Part shown: positions 63,365-64,000 of the stretch, in pieces
Layout: each line of letters begins with the position of its first letter
How positions within the stretch are numbered: the stretch's first letter is position 1
Source: Piromyces finnis
Taxonomy: Eukaryota > Neocallimastigomycota > Neocallimastigomycetes > Neocallimastigales > Neocallimastigaceae
Assembly (NCBI GenBank): GCA_002104945.1
Contig: MCFH01000004.1
Span: 1,092,001-1,156,000 of the forward strand
Reading direction: 5' to 3'
Length of the DNA: 64,000 nt
Notes under the pieces: generated by a model
Seen by the model: the letters and a program-made list of their open reading frames with translations, nothing else
Told to the model about the DNA's origin: nothing
The model's database searches: none
Made by a program: the position numbers and the translations under genes

Positions 63365-64000
63365 ATGAAATTCTTACAAGCTCTTCCAATTGTATTATCT
63401 TTAGCTACTTCAACTTTAGCTCAGAGTTTCTGTAGTTCAGCTAGTCACTCTGGTACTAGCGTTAAAGAAACTGCTAACAAAGTTGGAACAGTCGGTAGTG
63501 TTGGCTATGAAATGTGGGCTGATAGTGGTAATAACAGTGCTACATTCTATTCAGATGGTTCTTTTTCATGTACTTTCCAAAACGCTAAGGATTATTTATG
63601 TCGTTCTGGTCTTTCATTTGATAGTACTCAAAGTCATTCCCAAATTGGTCATATGTATGCTGATTTTAAACTTGTCAAACAAAATATCTCAAATGTAGAT
63701 TATTCTTATGTTGGTATATACGGTTGGACTAGAAATCCACTTGTAGAATATTATATTGTTGATAATTGGCTTAGTCAATACCGCCCAGGTGATTGGGTAG
63801 GTAATAAGAAACATGGTGATTTTACTATTGATGGTGCTGAATATACAGTATTCGAAAACACTCGTACTGGACCATCTATTGATGGTGATACCACATTCAA
63901 ACAATACTTCAGTATTCGTAAAACTGAACGTGACTGTGGTACTATTGATATATCAGCACATTTTGCTCAATGGGAAAAACTTGGTATGACCATGGGTAAA
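63365..64000 (+). CDS. Secreted GH11 endo-1,4-beta-xylanase, cut by window end
   Basis: The ATG at 63365 opens a signal peptide (MKFLQALPIVLSLATSTLAQ, cleavage likely after Ala19). A GH11 jelly-roll follows: GSVGYEMWADSGNNSATFYS, YADFKLVKQN, YVGIYGWTRNPLVEYYIVDN, then DGAEYTVFENTRTGPSIDGD, FKQYFSIRKTERDCGTIDIS and HFAQWEKLGM. Glu128 in LVEYYIVDNW is the expected nucleophile and Glu204 in QWEKLG the acid/base, so the visible 212 residues are nearly the whole catalytic domain. Linker and CBM10-type dockerin modules usual in gut-fungal enzymes would lie beyond the window. No introns, and base composition is richer in G+C than the neighbours. GH11 genes of gut fungi are generally regarded as bacterial acquisitions. 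It degrades plant xylan outside the cell. Confidence 0.95.
   Translation, partial: MKFLQALPIVLSLATSTLAQSFCSSASHSGTSVKETANKVGTVGSVGYEMWADSGNNSATFYSDGSFSCTFQNAKDYLCRSGLSFDSTQSHSQIGHMYADFKLVKQNISNVDYSYVGIYGWTRNPLVEYYIVDNWLSQYRPGDWVGNKKHGDFTIDGAEYTVFENTRTGPSIDGDTTFKQYFSIRKTERDCGTIDISAHFAQWEKLGMTMGK

Overview
The window looks like genomic DNA of an anaerobic gut fungus (Neocallimastigomycota; a Neocallimastix, Piromyces or Anaeromyces type). Non-coding DNA is extremely AT-rich and full of A/T homopolymers, (AAAT)n and (AAT)n arrays. Genes have many short AT-rich introns, coding regions carry long poly-asparagine tracts, and the window ends in a secreted GH11 xylanase. Flagellar genes (IFT25-like and TSNAXIP1-like) fit a zoosporic fungus. 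All exon structures were assembled by hand from reading frames, GT/AG sites and recalled protein families; no database was searched.

Layout: (1) 1-2588, 3' part of a SUN-domain (SLP1/SUCO-like) gene. (2) 2919-8913, a complete Ty1/copia retrotransposon on the minus strand with identical 235-bp LTRs, 5-bp target duplication, one intact gag-pol frame and a primer site matching the anticodon arm of tRNA-Lys(CUU). (3) 9462-15090, REV1 translesion polymerase (minus, about 20 exons), head to head with a short SAC3/THP3-like gene (15230-16890). (4) 17289-18903, REX4-type exonuclease (minus). (5) 19907-24021, a six-transmembrane class I cyclic nucleotide phosphodiesterase with a very long poly-Asn tail. 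(6) 24531-29138, TSNAXIP1-like ciliary coiled-coil protein. (7) 31012-34369, EFR3-like plasma-membrane scaffold. (8) 37047-38827, PMP34-like mitochondrial-carrier-family transporter. (9) 39583-40827, IFT25 (minus). (10) 41746-44261, DNA primase catalytic subunit (minus). (11) 45092-49015, ARMC8/GID5 (minus). (12) 50120-53633, a large unrecognised Asn/Ser-rich protein (minus). (13) 54748-58304, FRAY/OSR1-like STE20 kinase (minus). (14) 58305-63364, a gene-poor stretch holding a SINE-like retroposed RNA with 13-bp target duplications and a 39-A tail. (15) 63365 to the end, a GH11 xylanase cut by the window edge.

There is no operon-like logic. The genes are mostly housekeeping (replication and repair: REV1, PRI1; RNA: REX4, THP3-like; signalling: PDE, FRAY kinase, EFR3; proteolysis: ARMC8) plus flagellar ones. 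The two mobile insertions, the half-tRNA-Lys priming of the copia element, the unclassified retroposon and the repeat-filled introns are the most novel items. I saw no tRNA, rRNA or CRISPR locus.
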